NCBI GenBank assembly: GCA_004335635.1
Contig: QAXH01006624.1
Coordinates: 1-10,850 of the forward strand
DNA length: 10,850 bases
DNA from: Chloromonas sp. AAM2
Lineage: Eukaryota; Chlorophyta; Chlorophyceae; Chlamydomonadales; Chlamydomonadaceae
Direction: 5' to 3'
In this document: positions 1 to 7,926 of the stretch, one piece after another
Layout of the letters: each line of letters starts with the position of its first letter
How positions within the stretch are numbered: the stretch's first letter is position 1
The notes under the pieces: model-generated
Database searches by the model: none
Told to the model about the DNA's origin: nothing
Seen by the model: only the letters and a program-made list of their open reading frames with translations
Program-made: the position numbers and the translations under genes

Positions 1-73
1 CAACCCCCCTCACGTACCCTCACCCCCCCTCACTTGTGCACAACGTATGTGGCTCCCTCTCTTCTTCCTGCAG

Positions 74-208
74 GGTCTGCTTGTGTGCGCTAACGACACC
101 ATTGCGGGGCGTGTGGGTGCAAGCTCAGACGAACTCACCCGCAGGCTGGTTCTTGGCAACAGGGGCAAGGGGCGCATTCAGGGGCTGCTGGGAATACATC
201 ACCACTAG
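74..208 (+). CDS. 3'-terminal coding exon of an unassigned protein (5' part outside window)
   Basis: A pyrimidine-rich stretch with 'cttcttcctgcag' (61-73) makes a strong 3' splice site. The frame starting at 74 (phase 0) gives 44 residues and a TAG at 206-208. It begins GLLVCANDTIAGRVGASSDE, continues through a basic helix-like stretch (LTRRLVLGNRGKGRIQ) and ends LLGIHHH. The composition (charged, G/C-rich codons) looks coding, unlike the DNA just downstream. It has no ATG of its own, so it must be the end of a multi-exon gene. A glycine plus hydrophobic strand, then N-D-x-I, then an R/L-rich helix and a final LLG loosely recalls the C-terminus of V-type ATPase subunit E (…I/LFG ending). The match is weak and I do not assign it. 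A TGTAA lies 112 bases after the stop. Confidence 0.62.
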   Translation, partial: GLLVCANDTIAGRVGASSDELTRRLVLGNRGKGRIQGLLGIHHH

Positions 209-250
209 CCTCGATGCACCACAGCACACGCATATTATATTCTACGGGAG

Positions 251-427
251 GGGGCCACATGCTCTGACCACGAACGCTACCAAGTCATGCAAGAAGCAAG
301 GCTAGCATGTCTCGACCATTGTAAGCATATGTATACCAGTCACCACATGCATGTAGTGGGCACCATATGCTCCGATCGCGATTGCTAGGCTAGAAAGCCA
401 TACAAGAGGCAAGGCTAGCATGTCCCA
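251..427 (+). repeat. Imperfect direct duplication (two units, offset 113 bases)
   Basis: A 21-base stretch at 291-311 (aagaagcaaggctagcat…) recurs at 404-424 with one mismatch. Looser similarity extends to the left: 'ccacatgctctgacc' near 255-269 against 'caccatatgctccgatc' near 361-377. The two units, about 251-314 and 358-427, lie in or just past the 3' UTR of the first gene. Confidence 0.55.
320..324 (+). promoter_or_regulatory. Candidate polyadenylation signal TGTAA for the exon ending at 208
   Basis: TGTAA is the usual poly(A) signal of green algae and lies here in the expected 3'-UTR position. A five-base word occurs often by chance, so position is the main support. Confidence 0.35.
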
Positions 428-867
428 GCATGCTGGCATAGTGTCCACAGTTCCACCTGCAGCGCTACAGTGGCATTCAGGCGTGCGATGGCTACCATAT
501 GAGAGCAACCACCTTCATGGCTGGCAGGTTGCGTGCAGAGCATAGAAGAGCTGTGATGGTGCATGTACTACTTACAACAGGCGGCCCACATGCATCATGC
601 GCGACAGCTAGCAAGCCATGAGGCTGGATTTCGTACTGACCAAATTGGGCCAGAAAACATGTTGCTGTTGGTTGAGGTACTTAATAGCCAGATGAAAGTC
701 CTGAATTGGTTTGACTCCACTGAGGCAGTCGATTCAAATCCAGTTGTGCACCTGAGAAGCTCAATCAGTGTATGCTGCTTGAGAGTCTGTTAGTGTTTAA
801 GGTTTTGGCCATTTTGAAGCACGTGTTGCTTAGTGTTTCAGCTCCTGGCGAGCTCAGTGTTCGGCGG

Positions 868-1000
868 CTCCGTCCTGTTTTGCTTTGGGTTGGCCTGTCT
901 TGCCTGCTTTCTTCCCTGCTTTCGTTTTGCCTTCTTGCTCAGGGTAGGCCAGGGCGGTGCCCATCCCGTTCCGTGTCCTCTGACGGCTTCCCTGGTGTAA
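868..1000 (+). repeat. Dispersed element, copy 1, with conserved hairpin and terminal TGTAA
   Basis: The copy has a pyrimidine-rich head (tgctttcttccctgctttcg), then 'cttgctcagggtagg', then a hairpin with arms 952-957 (gggcgg) and 966-971 (ccgttc) around an 8-base loop. It continues 'cgtgtcctctgacggcttcc' and ends at TGTAA (996-1000). Two further copies are at 2062-2240 (-) and 10155-10259 (+). Similarity stops soon after TGTAA in all three. The left boundary is fuzzy. I infer the 3' end of a retrotransposed unit (LINE or SINE type); no reverse transcriptase frame is present. Confidence 0.7.
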
Positions 1001-1159
1001 ATACATATATATAGTGTTCAAGCGTTCGCCATCAACGCACATCCCCTGTTGATTACTGTATTTTCAGCTCCAGGTCATCAAAGGCATGACTGCTACAGCA
1101 TCAGGAACAAGAGCCATCCCACTCAGGTCAGGCGTCACAATTTACTGGGTATGACATAA

Positions 1160-1749
1160 CAGTGCGCTCTCAGCTCAGCCAACCCCCCCACCAACTGAGA
1201 TCTGAGACATCAAGCAGTCGTTGGATTGGTACTAGACAACAGCGCACCAAGTCTGTTGTCTCGAGACCTAAGTGCGCCCTGCTGAGTGTGAGTGCTTAGC
1301 TGAGGTTCATCTGAGACACATCTGTGCCTCTGGCTGAGTTGCTGTCCAGAAGCTGTGTCAGCACATTACCGTACGAGTAAACTTTGGCGTCAGGCTATGG
1401 GTCGTCTACACGCGCAGCAGACGAACTTGCTCAAACAAGTGAAACAGTTGGTGGCGTGCCACATCACAGACTTTTAAGTTCACAGATATACCGTCCACTC
1501 TAACCTCAGTCAAATGTCCGTCCACCATACTGAGGTCGGCAAAGGAGTTACGGCTGCTCGGTGGCTGCTGAAGGCGCCAGAAGGTGGTGTCATCCGGGAT
1601 TGTACAGCCAGAGTGTTTGCGTGTGTTGTTGCAGTACTTAATCAAACTGCGCGTGTTCCATGCTGGAAATTTTTATACACGATGCAAAAATATCGCTGTT
1701 ATCTCATCCAGGCCATTCCTACTACGCTTACAGCTGGTTTGCTGCATTA
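1160..1749 (+). repeat. Split repeat A: two halves 538 bases apart
   Basis: The left half, 1160-1184 (cagtgcgctctcagctcagc…), matches 8544-8568 at 24 of 25 bases. The right half, 1723-1749 (tacgcttacagctggtttgc…), matches 8574-8600 at 27 of 27. In the other copy the halves are only 5 bases apart. So 1185-1722 is either an insertion here or a deletion there. No target-site duplication was seen at the junctions. Confidence 0.6.
1406..1645 (-). other. Open frame of unknown status, possibly a 3' exon or gene fragment
   Basis: The minus-strand frame runs to a TAG at 1408-1406. Its last 50 or so residues look protein-like: after a possible 3' splice site (…ccgagcag, ending at 1554) come NSFADLSMVDGHLTEVRVDG, then alternating hydrophobic residues, a His/Phe-rich piece (ARHQLFHLFEQVRLLRV) and the stop. 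It lies wholly inside the 538-base segment that separates the halves of split repeat A. No family recognised. It could be a transported gene fragment, a terminal exon, or chance. Confidence 0.25.
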
Positions 1750-1932
1750 TAGTTGCGAACGCTAACTTAGCCTTGAGCAGTGGCCTAAGCAGCCGCAAGG
1801 TTCTACAAATCATATATATCATGCTCAAGGTTTTACATAACGAAGCATCACTCTTCTTTTTGAACCAGTACCTTGTATGCACGTCACAGTAGGACATACG
1901 AGAACACACACCGCACATACTGGTTCCAGGGC

Positions 1933-2040
1933 TGTCCCAGAATTGGCTCACAAGAATATAGGATTACAAAGTCGGGTGTATACTGAACCACGCACTGGTC
2001 CCAGTAGCGTTTCCAGGAATTGTCTCAGAACTGGCAAACA
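1933..2040 (+). repeat. Two copies of a short dispersed motif (AATTGTCYCAGAASTGGCAAA type)
   Basis: A partial copy is at 1933-1947 (tgtcccagaattggc) and a fuller one at 2018-2040 (aattgtctcagaactggc, then aaaca). Related copies are at 7314-7338 (+), 7906-7926 (-) and 8417-8438 (+). The fuller copy sits just before the 3' boundary of dispersed element copy 2. Confidence 0.5.
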
Positions 2041-2061
2041 TCCTTTTTATTGATTAATTTG

Positions 2062-2240
2062 TTACATCTGGGAAGCCGTCAAAGGACACGGGACGGCTTG
2101 TGTACCGCCCTGACCTACCCTGAGCAAGAAAGGAGAAGAAAGGCAGGAACAAAGGCAGAAATTAGCCCAAAGGCAGAAAAGGCAGGAACGAACAAGGCAG
2201 AAAGAAAGGCAACCAGTCACGGAAAACAGGAACAGAGCAC
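2062..2240 (-). repeat. Dispersed element, copy 2, inverted relative to copies 1 and 3
   Basis: Read on the minus strand, it has a long pyrimidine-rich head with repeated TGCCTTT words (about 2240-2125), then 'cttgctcagggtaggtcagg', then hairpin arms gggcgg (2110-2105) and ccgtcc (2096-2091) around an 8-base loop. It continues with a cgtgtcc…gacggcttcc core and ends at TGTAA (2066-2062). It shares the same core as copies 1 and 3. The boundary with the minisatellite on its head side is unclear. Confidence 0.7.
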
Positions 2241-2287
2241 AGAACGTGCGTGCAAAGCGGGTTAGTCCAAGCGTCACAAGCAAGGTG

Positions 2288-2488
2288 CCCATGCATGCCA
2301 TGCAAAGAGTCCACGCGTTGCGAGCCATGAGAAGAGTCCATGCGAGCCGAGACAAAAGTTCATGCGTACCATGAAAAGAGTCCATGCGATGCTAGCCACG
2401 AGATGAGTCCAGGCAAGCCATGACAGCAAGAGTGCATGAAGAGAGTCCATGCAGGCAATGCAAGTCCATGGGCCGTGAGCAGAATCCA
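2288..2488. repeat. Degenerate minisatellite, about 9 units of 13-27 bases
   Basis: The segment is built from variants of 'atgcgagccatgaaaagagt' followed by cc. The anchor '(a)gagtcc' recurs at irregular spacing through the block, often followed by 'atgc'. The units differ in length and sequence, which indicates an old array. Long frames across it are repeat artefacts. Confidence 0.55.
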
Positions 2489-4669
2489 ATTTATCGAGAA
2501 AGTTGCAATGAAACAGTCGTTGCTCAACCTTGTTGAAGGCATGTGCACCGAGCATTCTTGCTGCGTTCTGTTGGTCTTGCTGCTACACGTGGCTTGACAA
2601 CGTGCTGCCGCTCACAACCACATCGTCCTTTTAACACCAGTCCCTAGCAGCAGGAAGCAAGAGAAAACAGACAGCCTCGTTGCTCTCCATTGTATTCAAT
2701 CATGACACGTCAGTGTGCGCTTTCTGTGTGCTTGGCGTAGATGCATGCAGAAATTGTTTGAAAGAGCAAGGTGAGCAAAGCAACAAATGCAAGCCCATGA
2801 CTAGAGCCGGACCGAAAGTAGGAATGCACATACACATCAGGAATGCACAATAGGACTGCAGTAGGAATATGAGAGAACAGCAGCAAGCAAAAACAAAGTT
2901 TTGACAAACGGAAAAGCGCGCTCTCAGACAGGCACGCATCAAGATGCCTAAGCAGATGCAATTGGATAAATTATCGCGCAACAGACGCAGCCTTGTCTGG
3001 CTTGCCAGTGCCGTATTGTCACATCTGGCTTGTATTGAAAAATGCATTAAAGAGTGTTGCATGCCGAGTGGACACCACCATGGTAGAATAGGTAAAGGCG
3101 GAAACTTCAAAGGTAGAATAAACTGAAGTTGACTGCGAGCACAACAACAGATGGCAGTATATTAACTAAAGCGCCTGTCGCAGGTGCGTACGACATGCTG
3201 CACAAGCCCAATGCAGCAGCAGACATGTTGTGTAAACCCTGTAACTTTGACCCACCTCAGCATCAAGATCAAGCAAACACAGAATCCGGGATTACCAACG
3301 TCATGATTGAGCGGGAAAAAAGAGCTCGGCGACTTGGCCCTCCTCTCCCTTGTCACAAGACGCAGAAAGAGCCATGTAGTGTGACCGGCCAGTGTTTTGG
3401 ATTGTAGTGATGAAGTCCTTGCGGTACCTGGCAAGCAGTGACGCGTCAGTCGTCCGACTTTCCCTTCCTGAGTTCACGATTTTCCTGGTACGCATGTAGA
3501 CTGCAAGGATCCAAGAAAGTATTAACCCAACCACGTGCACCCACTTCTCAGCAAGTACTATGCTGATCAGCCAGCATCTGGCTGGCAATGCCCGTTCCTT
3601 GCAGTCGGACATGCCCTGGCCCTCAACCCTCAAATCCCAGGTACTTGTGTGCCTGCTGCTAAACCTTGCAGACAGGATTAGCACGTGCTTAACCACGGTG
3701 TATGCCATGCCAGGGATTACGACCGGCTCAGCCAGCTTACCACCATTTGTACTAGCATCTGACGTGCCCTACCATCATTGCCACCTCCTGTTACCATCCT
3801 ATCACTTCTGAGTGCTGGCCCCAGCCTACTTGCAGTCCCGAGTGCTGCTCCGACGAATTAAGAATGAGTCAGCCCTCCGTGCCCTAGTACGAATCCAGCA
3901 AACCGTGCTACCTGCATAGCATGCTAGATACACAGCCTAGCGAGCATGGTCCAAAATCTGCCTTTGCAGCTTGAAGAGTTCATCCATGCACTCCACCTCT
4001 TTACTGGTTTCCTGCGTCCTCTACACCAGCCCTGTTCAGCCCCGCGAGCCTCAGCGCACGAAACCACGGTCATCCCTGGAACCCACATTCCGACCGGTAG
4101 GTGCCTACCCCTCTCAGGTACTGCTCATCATCAGTGCATAATCCCAATGGCCAATCAGAGAAGCTAACCCCAAGAGAGGAGAGATAGAAGAGAGGCAGCT
4201 GCGCGTGCGCCCGTCCCCGCCGCAGGGTTCACATACCGCAAGCAGGACGAGGTCGACACGCCAGCGGGGCCAGATGACAGTTGTCGTGATTGAGTGGCCA
4301 TTCAAACGGCGTGAGTTGTGACCAGCAATGCGTGAATTAGTTGTTGCTGTCACTTAGTTGTTACTACAGCGTGTTGCTGTAAGTCTTCGGGTGGCATCCG
4401 TAAAGATCCGGGCGACCAAGCTCTTTCTGACCTCGTCGAGCCGTACACCCAATCCGGGAGCACTTGTCCCCGAAGCATTGATTTTTCTGTACTTCCTTGT
4501 CATTCGCTGTCATTTGGACGTGTCCTCGGCGACAAACCTTGTTGAAAAGAGCTTGGTCATGGACCCTACTGCGCTGTGCTTCCGGTGAGTAGTAAAGCAA
4601 TCGCCGTGTGCCCATAGTATGTGCCCGACAGCCTGTCGGGGGCATTAGAAAACAGCCGAGGTAGCAATC
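2489..4669. other. No supported gene; unassigned DNA
   Basis: I read both strands for splice-supported coding and found none I could defend. Three open frames are worth naming. At 3301-3708 (-), 135 codons include one hydrophobic stretch (WVHVVGLILSWILAVYM) followed by basic residues. At 3560-3811 (+), the frame continues past one stop to about 3917. At 4364-4645 (-), the frame is Cys-rich and charged. None has a family match. The 4364-4645 stretch begins 25 bases beyond the stop of the TAZ gene and would be its 3' UTR. Confidence 0.4.
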
Positions 4670-6958
4670 CTACAGACTGAGCTGTTGCAGCGAGCCCTCC
4701 AAATCCTGCATCAACAGGGAACGCAAGGCACGATGCACGAGTTAGAATCAAGACCAGGGCTGCAAATGCACTGCACAGACGAGCGGCCGAGGCTGCAAGC
4801 TGCTGCGTGAATGATGCGATTCTGGCTCTTCACAGACAGCACGTGCCAGTGCATTACATTACATTACATGTAAGTGCCAGTGCAGCCAGGGGCTTCCGGC
4901 CAGCATGTTGTGTCATCTGTTGTCTCACCTGCATCCAGTTGTGCATGTCTGTGGCCCTGTTGTGTGCGGCCTGGTGCAAAGGGCTGCTGGGCCCTGCCAC
5001 AAATTGCTGCTTCACGGGACCGCACAGCTTGCACTCAGGGTCCTGCACATGGCGACGAACATGCGGCATTGCTGTGCGTGAGCACAACCAAGCACTGCCA
5101 TGGGCCGGATCATGTGCCGATCATGCAGATGAATTGCCTAGGGTGGTACGGCTGCTGCCGGCCTGGGGTGTGAATCAACTAAAGCCGAGTCTACCGAACA
5201 CTTAGTATCCGCAAAGGCTTCAAGACGTGCGCAACCCCAGTATCAACCTTGGCAGTCATTGGAAATGCCTTCCTGACATGCCACTGAATTGGCTTGCAGT
5301 GCGTGCTTTCTCAGCATCCATCATGCCATGCCCGTAACATTGCCTGGCTTGAATGGCCGCACCTGGCAGTCCAGCATGTGCACCAGGACTTTGCGTGCTT
5401 GCATGCACCCTGGGTGAGAGCAGACCTCCGTCATGCGAGGGCAATCGCGCAGCAGGTGAAGCCAAAGGGCGCGTCCCTGCTGCAAGCACTGCTGCTCGGG
5501 AGTCTCCAAGGCCGTGGCAGTGCCAGTTGAGCCCTGCAGCAACAGCCACTGGTATGCCATGTCAGGTATTTGATGAGCACCTGAAAGTTGTGAGCAAGTC
5601 TTCCGGCACTGTGGGAACGCAGGGCGGGCCCCACATGCATGGCAGCAGTAAAGCATGCATGCTGCTTGAATAGAATAGTACAGCACGTACCTCTACAGAT
5701 GGCCATGCATACCCGTCAGTGGCAAATGTGCTTGTAGTTGGTGCATTGTACGCCAAGTGCATGGCAGGCACATGTACACTAAATGCATGCGTACCAATGC
5801 AGGCCAGCACGTGGCAGTGACTTGGCCGCATGCGTAAGATGGCAGGCCAGCACATGGCAGGGGTAAGTGCATGCATCCAATGCAGGCCAACGTAAGGCAA
5901 TGGAACTCCCTCTGGTCAGATGCAGTGGCAAATGGCTCACCCCTTGGATTTGAGCAGTTGTTCCCTGCCAACGCAGCAAGCTGTGCAGCAGGAACTGTGC
6001 AAATACAACCAGATGCTCCGTTCCGGCTGCATTGCCACCCTCGCCGGGCGTTGACATGAGGTGTGAAGGGCAGAGCCACTCTCGATCACGGCAGCCAAAT
6101 GATTCCAGCATTTTGTCGTCTATGTCTGCAATGGCCTCCATGTCCTGCTCATCTTCGTCATCGCCCCAGCCAGAGCTGCTGCTAACGCTTTGCGCGTCCC
6201 AGGCTTGCTGGACGCCCTCGTCCTCACCGCTGTAACACACTGTGCTTGAGCTGCCGCACGGCTCTGCTGACAGGTCTGTCGTGAGTGGCTGCGCGTCCTC
6301 GGCTGTGCACAGGTCCCTGCTCACGCCCGCGCACAGGGCGCAGTTTGGGTCCTGAACGTGAGGGACAGTGCGGGCAGAGCACCAGCAAAGAGTAAGTACA
6401 ACACGTTGCACGGAGCAGGTGCAATGCGATTCAGCTGCGTCCACTGTCCCTTACCTTGCATTCGATGTAATGTGCTTGCAGTTGCCTCAGCGGAATGCAT
6501 GCTGATCCGGCCGAGCACCCGGAACAGCAGAAGGACGGGGGGCAGGTGTGAATGTGCTGCGCGTTCAAGCAATGGCGGGCCGTGATGATGACATAAAATT
6601 TGGTGCAACCGCAGTTTTTCTCTCGCCAAACCAATACCTTCAGAATTGAACGAACTGCTTGGCACTGCTGCACTCCACAGCAGCTCGAGGACGGGCAGCA
6701 CGAGCAGTGTTGAATGGCTCGCATCCATGTGCTTCCATTCTGGGCCAAAGCACTGGTATGGTCCATTGCGCGTCCCGCCTCCCAGGCACTGAATGCGACT
6801 GTGTTACAGTTGTGCTCGTACCGTGGGTAATGAGGCCTGCACTGAATGGCCCAGCGCTGCTGCAGAAGTTTGATGCGCTGGAGAAGTTCAAAAGCACAAC
6901 AGGTCGCGAGAGCACAATCGACACCGGCAGGTGGGAGAAGGAGCACTTTTCTTCGCAT
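4670..6958 (-). CDS. Protein with two TAZ-type zinc fingers (six-exon model, 384 aa)
   Basis: TAZ domains are zinc-binding helical modules of CBP/p300 acetyltransferases and plant BTB-TAZ proteins; they bind transactivation domains. This is probably a nuclear adaptor or coactivator. Exons: 6958-6638, 6556-6455, 6351-5941, 5533-5363, 5042-4929, 4705-4670 (TAG). All five introns (81, 103, 407, 320 and 223 bases) are GT-AG and phase 0. Finger 1 (residues 84-148) has three HCCC-like sites: H84-x3-C88…C94-x4-C99; then x8-H108-x3-C112…C121-x5-C127; then x8-H136-x3-C140-x4-C145-x2-C148. Finger 2 (304-342) has two: H304-x4-C309-x6-C316-x4-C321, then x8-H330-x3-C334-x4-C339-x2-C342. Between them lies an acidic Ser-rich linker (about 185-220, GDDEDEQDMEAIADIDD). 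No acetyltransferase, bromodomain or BTB domain is visible. The start is the least certain part: ATG at 6958-6956 is the first in an open frame, but a pyrimidine-rich 3' splice site ending at 6878 (tgaacttctccag) could mean exon 1 begins at 6877 with the true start further upstream. Confidence 0.75.
4854..4868 (-). promoter_or_regulatory. Triple overlapping TGTAA, candidate intronic polyadenylation signal
   Basis: On the minus strand the sequence is TGTAATGTAATGTAA, three tandem TGTAA words inside the last intron of the TAZ gene. If the donor at 4928 (CAG|GTGAGA) is not used, the exon-5 frame stays open for 24 more codons and stops at TAA (4856-4854), which overlaps the third word. A shorter transcript with an alternative C-terminus is therefore possible. 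No TGTAA was found within about 300 bases after the main stop at 4670. Confidence 0.4.
4929..5533 (-). other. TAZ-type finger 2, exons 4-5
   Basis: Exon 4 (5533-5363) carries LWLHLLRDCPRMTEVCSHPG, then CMQARKVLVHMLDCQ, with donor CAG|GTGCGG. Exon 5 (5042-4929) starts DPECKLCGPVKQQF. The C-x8-H-x3-C and H-x3-C-x4-C-x2-C spacings match the family exactly. Compared with finger 1, the middle zinc site is absent, so this is a shortened, two-site finger. A conserved helix-like stretch (VVFAQFLLHSLLRW) precedes it at the end of exon 3. Confidence 0.7.
5746..5903. repeat. Short tandem repeat array in intron 3 of the TAZ gene
   Basis: About four degenerate units of roughly 42 bases share 'aatgcaggccagcacgtggc' and 'gcatgcgt'-like words. 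Clear cores are near 5794-5815, 5839-5860 and 5878-5900, with a weaker one near 5755-5790. The whole array lies between donor 5940 and acceptor 5534. Confidence 0.5.
6352..6670 (-). other. TAZ-type finger 1, region spanning exons 1-2 with two introns
   Basis: Exon 1 ends with CCGVQQCQAVRSILK (donor AAG|GTATTG at 6637). Exon 2, 6556-6455, reads HIHTC to HYIECK (donor AAG|GTAAGG at 6454). The remaining DPNCALC follows in exon 3 from 6351. The C-x8-H-x3-C spacing occurs twice and the final H-x3-C-x4-C-x2-C is exact, as in CBP TAZ1. The middle site is slightly looser than usual: 8 residues between C112 and C121, and 5 rather than 4 between the next two Cys. Confidence 0.7.
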
Positions 6959-7313
6959 TGATGCGCAGGGGGTTGGCCAAAATATCACGCAAACTTTGTC
7001 ACGTGACGGACGTTATGATGGGAGCCGAAAGGTCCACAGGGCCGCGCGTGTCCATTTGACCGTCCGCCCAACTCAGTGTTGGTTGTGGCACCAGCAGTCG
7101 GCAAATAATGTTAATGCTTGAGCGTTAATAAGCACCAATGGTTTGATGATACCGCCCTTGCTTTGTCCTGAGCCTGTGCTCATGGGTAAAAAAAGAAGAA
7201 TTGGTCACCACACCGTCTACCACTCCAACCAGGGCGCCACATCTCAGTCTCACATGACACGAAATCAATGCCACATTTACACACCTGCACCATGTCACTG
7301 TCTGTCTCACACG

Positions 7314-7338
7314 AATTGTCCCAGAAGTGGCAAAATTC
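7314..7338 (+). repeat. Short dispersed motif copy (left member of an inverted pair)
   Basis: It reads aattgtcccagaagtggc, then aaaattc. An 18-base core, tgtcccagaagtggcaaa, recurs exactly inverted within 7906-7926. The pair encloses about 570 bases with no transposase frame. Confidence 0.5.
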
Positions 7339-7364
7339 TTTTTTTTCCGGCCTGTATCCGGCCT

Positions 7365-7511
7365 AGTCATGGGCTTGCCTGACAACAGGACATGCTCAAC
7401 ATAGCGTGAACAGTCTGGATGTAGTCGTGGGCTTGCCTGGCTTCGTTGACAACAGGACAGGTGTGTGGGAGGCTGATCACAGTGTGGCATGCTCAACACA
7501 GCAGAATGGTC
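7365..7511 (+). repeat. Local direct duplication with an internal insertion
   Basis: Unit 1 (7365-7415) and unit 2 (7422-7511) share, in order, 'tagtc(a/g)tgggcttgcct', 'gacaacaggaca' and 'catgctcaaca(t/c)agc'. Unit 2 has about 35 extra bases spread between these blocks. Confidence 0.5.
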
Positions 7512-7905
7512 AGGTCAGGTAGAAGAACCAGCCGGACGCCGAGCAACTCTCCCCCGAGGAAACAGGATCATAGCTATTGTGCTCAAGCCAGCTGCTCATC
7601 TCAACCGGGCTTCTATTGCATGCTGTGCGCATTCCCATTATGTGCACTCCCTCGTGACATTGGGGAGGCACAGACAGGGGGCAGGCAATCGACCTATACA
7701 GTGACAGGCCTTGAGTGCGTGGGTTCCCCTTTTACAAGTGATTAGCAATGGATCGTGTTTGCAGCAAATGACTGTAATTTGCAGTATAAGTTGGGGTCCA
7801 TTTGCGTGGACGTGCTTCCTGGTGTGCACTAACTCCTTGTGATAGCGAACAGCTGTGGCTTTCCCTCGTTATATTGATCAATACATTGTGCTGCCAAAAC
7901 ATATG

Positions 7906-7926
7906 TTTGCCACTTCTGGGACATTT
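7906..7926 (-). repeat. Short dispersed motif copy (right member of an inverted pair)
   Basis: On the minus strand it reads aaatgtcccagaagtggc, then aaa. It is the inverted partner of 7314-7338 and a relative of the + copies at 2018-2040 and 8417-8438. Confidence 0.5.

Larger units (their letters stand above)
209..1405. other. No recognised gene; intergenic and repeat-derived DNA
   Basis: After the 3' UTR and its duplication, this stretch holds the dispersed element copy at about 868-1000 and the left half of a split repeat at 1160-1184. An open frame on + at 563-793 has a passably protein-like middle (GPENMLLLVEVLNSQMKVLN), but no splice context or family match was seen, so I do not call it a gene. 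Confidence 0.5.

Noticed and set aside
2062..2385. 107-codon - frame with repeated 'AWT-L-' units, seen as a possible repeat protein
   Set aside because: It is the translation of the minisatellite and of dispersed element copy 2.
3301..3708. 135-codon - frame with one membrane-like segment
   Set aside because: No start context, splice support or family match, and the other frames of the region are open to a similar degree.
3560..3917. + frame open apart from one TGA, suggestive of a decayed retrotransposon protein
   Set aside because: No protease, reverse transcriptase, integrase or gag zinc-knuckle motif could be found; composition alone is not evidence.
4559..4590. Possible + strand first exon: MDPTALCFR followed by a perfect GTGAGT donor
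   Set aside because: No downstream exon could be joined on +, and the TAZ gene occupies the opposite strand. One good donor after nine codons is not enough.
4807..5205. 132-codon + frame, the longest on + in this area
   Set aside because: It lies antisense over exon 5 and the flanking introns of the TAZ gene. Its Cys/Leu-rich composition is that of a shadow frame and it has no motif.
5779..6444. 221-codon - frame taken as one uninterrupted gene
   Set aside because: It is exon 3 of the TAZ gene (6351-5941) plus read-through of intron 2 upstream and of the tandem array in intron 3 downstream. The splice signals and finger spacing support splicing.
6321..6728. 135-codon - frame overlapping finger 1
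   Set aside because: A different frame from the one carrying the Cys/His ligands; it lacks any zinc motif.
7000..7049. MDTRGPVDLSAPIITSV as first exon of the TAZ gene
   Set aside because: Its only GT exit (CAC|GTGACA) is phase 2 and leads into a frame that does not carry finger 1 without a further unsupported intron.
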